Positions 13,521 to 14,833 of a DNA stretch of 14,833 bases are shown piece by piece. How positions within the stretch are numbered: the stretch's first letter is position 1; the number at the start of each line of letters is the position of its first letter. Source of the stretch: Dialister sp. UBA6422 (GTDB taxonomy: Bacteria; Bacillota; Negativicutes; Veillonellales; Dialisteraceae); contig DJPC01000144.1 of NCBI GenBank assembly GCA_002439665.1, forward strand, positions 1 through 14,833. Reading direction: 5' to 3'. The notes below the pieces were generated by a model. It was given only the letters and a program-made list of their open reading frames with translations. It was not told where the DNA came from and ran no database searches. Both the position numbers and the translations under genes were made by a program.

Positions 13521-14833
13521 ATGACAACAAAAGAATTAGTCAACACCAAGAAAACCTCCCTATGGACCATAGAACTTGTCATCGGAATCGTACTCCTTTT
13601 TTTCATTATCATTTTGTCCATGCAAAATGATATGGCCAATACGCGCACCCGGCTTTTCAATACCACATCGTACTTAAAGCAGCAGTGTAATAATGATTTG
13701 AAACTCAGTATTTCTTCGGAATCAAAAAGTCTATTTCGCATGATAGAAACGGCGGAATTGCTAGCTCCCCAAATAACACCTGGTGCTTACAGTGAAGAGG
13801 ATCTGAAAAATCTAGTCAATAAAGGCTATCTATCGGGACTCCTTCTTTTAGATGAAGCCGGACATGTGCAATACAGCTACGATAAGGAAGGAAAGCTTTC
13901 TTCTTCTATTCTGCAGCATGTCAGCATGCCTTCTTTGTTAGACGTGGCTCATTTTCCAGAAAAGACCTATACATTCCGCTATGTAGGAAAAGATTTGTCT
14001 TACATCGACGTAGCTGCCGTGCAAAGGCAAGATGGGCCAGGTATTTTGGTGGTCTACTATCGTACCAGTGAGTCCTACGGAAAAGCTTTTAGCCATTCTC
14101 TCCGTATGACACTTTCTGGATTCAAGAATCATGGGGAAGAAACCCTTGTAGTCACCCAGGATAACCGAGTGGTGGCCTCCACAGATGAAACCCTGCTAGG
14201 TAAAATGGATGGAGACCTTCCTATTTTATATGCTATCAATCAAGGGGCTGCCAACAGCCAGCTCATGCCTATCAGCGACAGTTTGATTTCTGGGTATGGG
14301 TTGGTACAAAGAGCTAGAGATCATAATATTTACGCCTATGTACCGGCTAGTGAAGTTTACGTAACCACTCCTAGAAATATCATTATTTTCCTTTTCTTCT
14401 ATCTAGCCATGATAGGTGGCATTCAGATCCTCAAACTGCATATGTCTAGAGCCTATCAGAAGCAGCAATTGGACCTGCAAATGGATTACAATCAAAAACT
14501 GGAATCCAAAAATATGGCCCTCAAGAAAGCGGTCACCATGGCGGAAACAGCCAATGCCGCTAAGAGTAATTTCCTGGCCCGTATGAGTCATGATATTCGT
14601 ACCCCCATTAATGGAATCATCGGTCTTTTGAAAATTGATGACATTCATTTGGAAAATAGAGAGTTGGTCCGCTCAAATCATAAAAAAATGCTGATCGCTG
14701 CCAACCATCTTTTATCTCTTTTAAATGATATTCTGCAGATGAGTAAACTGGAAAGTGATGAACTGGAGCTTAAAGAAGAGCCTGTCTATTTGTCTCAGAT
14801 CATGACAGATACGATTTCCATTGTTCATGCCCG
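13521..14833 (+). CDS. Membrane sensor histidine kinase, N-terminal part
   Basis: Open from the ATG at 13521 to the window edge (437 codons), so the catalytic ATPase and any receiver domain are not visible. GGAGG lies 7 bases before the ATG, inside the end of the solute-binding protein gene. Helix 1 at about 16-34 and helix 2 at about 287-303 flank a large periplasmic sensor region (35-285) with a possible Cache/PAS-like pattern: SGLLLLDEAGHVQYS (105-119) and LVVTQDNRVVAST (209-221). A coiled stretch (312-345) leads to the HisKA dimerisation helix, with the phosphorylation site H357 in ARMSHDIRTPINGIIG. This H-box version is common in hybrid kinases of Firmicutes, so a C-terminal receiver is likely. 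Whether the pair controls the pel operon is unknown; it is only a neighbour. Confidence 0.85.
   Translation, partial: MTTKELVNTKKTSLWTIELVIGIVLLFFIIILSMQNDMANTRTRLFNTTSYLKQQCNNDLKLSISSESKSLFRMIETAELLAPQITPGAYSEEDLKNLVNKGYLSGLLLLDEAGHVQYSYDKEGKLSSSILQHVSMPSLLDVAHFPEKTYTFRYVGKDLSYIDVAAVQRQDGPGILVVYYRTSESYGKAFSHSLRMTLSGFKNHGEETLVVTQDNRVVASTDETLLGKMDGDLPILYAINQGAANSQLMPISDSLISGYGLVQRARDHNIYAYVPASEVYVTTPRNIIIFLFFYLAMIGGIQILKLHMSRAYQKQQLDLQMDYNQKLESKNMALKKAVTMAETANAAKSNFLARMSHDIRTPINGIIGLLKIDDIHLENRELVRSNHKKMLIAANHLLSLLNDILQMSKLESDELELKEEPVYLSQIMTDTISIVHA

Noticed and set aside
1..14833. CRISPR arrays, tRNA/rRNA genes, insertion sequences or prophage genes
   Set aside because: No regularly spaced repeats, tRNA-like cloverleaf, transposase or phage protein was recognised on either strand.

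Overview
The window reads as chromosomal DNA of a low-to-mid GC Firmicute that has an outer membrane, most likely a member of the Negativicutes (Veillonellaceae or Dialister-like; the genus is a guess). Two observations support this. Gene order and protein families match the Pel exopolysaccharide operon known from Gram-positive Firmicutes. The same operon also carries a secreted protein with a C-terminal transmembrane beta-barrel, which only makes sense in a cell with two membranes.

Layout. The left edge (1-247, minus strand) holds the start of an RluC/RluD-type pseudouridine synthase. From 11301 down to 336 the minus strand carries one gene run in the order pelD-like (SDR fusion), pelE-like, pelA-type deacetylase (DUF2194), pelF, pelG, coiled-coil/beta-barrel outer membrane protein, and GH114/PelA-hydrolase-like lipoprotein. 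The genes from pelE to pelG are joined by 1-4 base start/stop overlaps. The pelD-pelE gap (about 147 bases), the pelG-barrel gap (about 118) and the barrel-hydrolase gap (about 228) are looser, and the last may contain its own promoter. A promoter region of about 500 bases, a strong terminator and a 52-base inverted repeat separate pelD from a small tail-anchored DUF4145-like gene (11805-12332, minus). Divergent to that gene, on the plus strand, are a membrane-anchored family 3 solute-binding protein (12715-13518) and a sensor histidine kinase (13521 to the window end, truncated).

How the parts may work together. PelF (cytosolic GT4 glycosyltransferase) and PelG (multi-pass membrane protein) would polymerise and translocate the polymer. 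PelD and PelE would form the inner-membrane regulatory complex; PelD keeps an RxxD c-di-GMP inhibitory-site motif while its GGDEF active-site motif is lost. The DUF2194 protein would deacetylate the chain outside the inner membrane. Pseudomonas uses PelB (TPR plus porin) and PelC (lipoprotein) to cross the outer membrane. Neither is visible here. Instead there is a 658-residue protein with a long periplasmic coiled coil and a barrel, which I propose as the outer-membrane exit. The hydrolase that is fused to the deacetylase in Pseudomonas PelA appears as a separate lipoprotein, and its sequence blocks run in circularly permuted order compared with ordinary GH114/TM1410 proteins.

The most interesting points are the new-looking diderm Pel export module, the circular permutation of the hydrolase, and the degenerate SDR domain on PelD.
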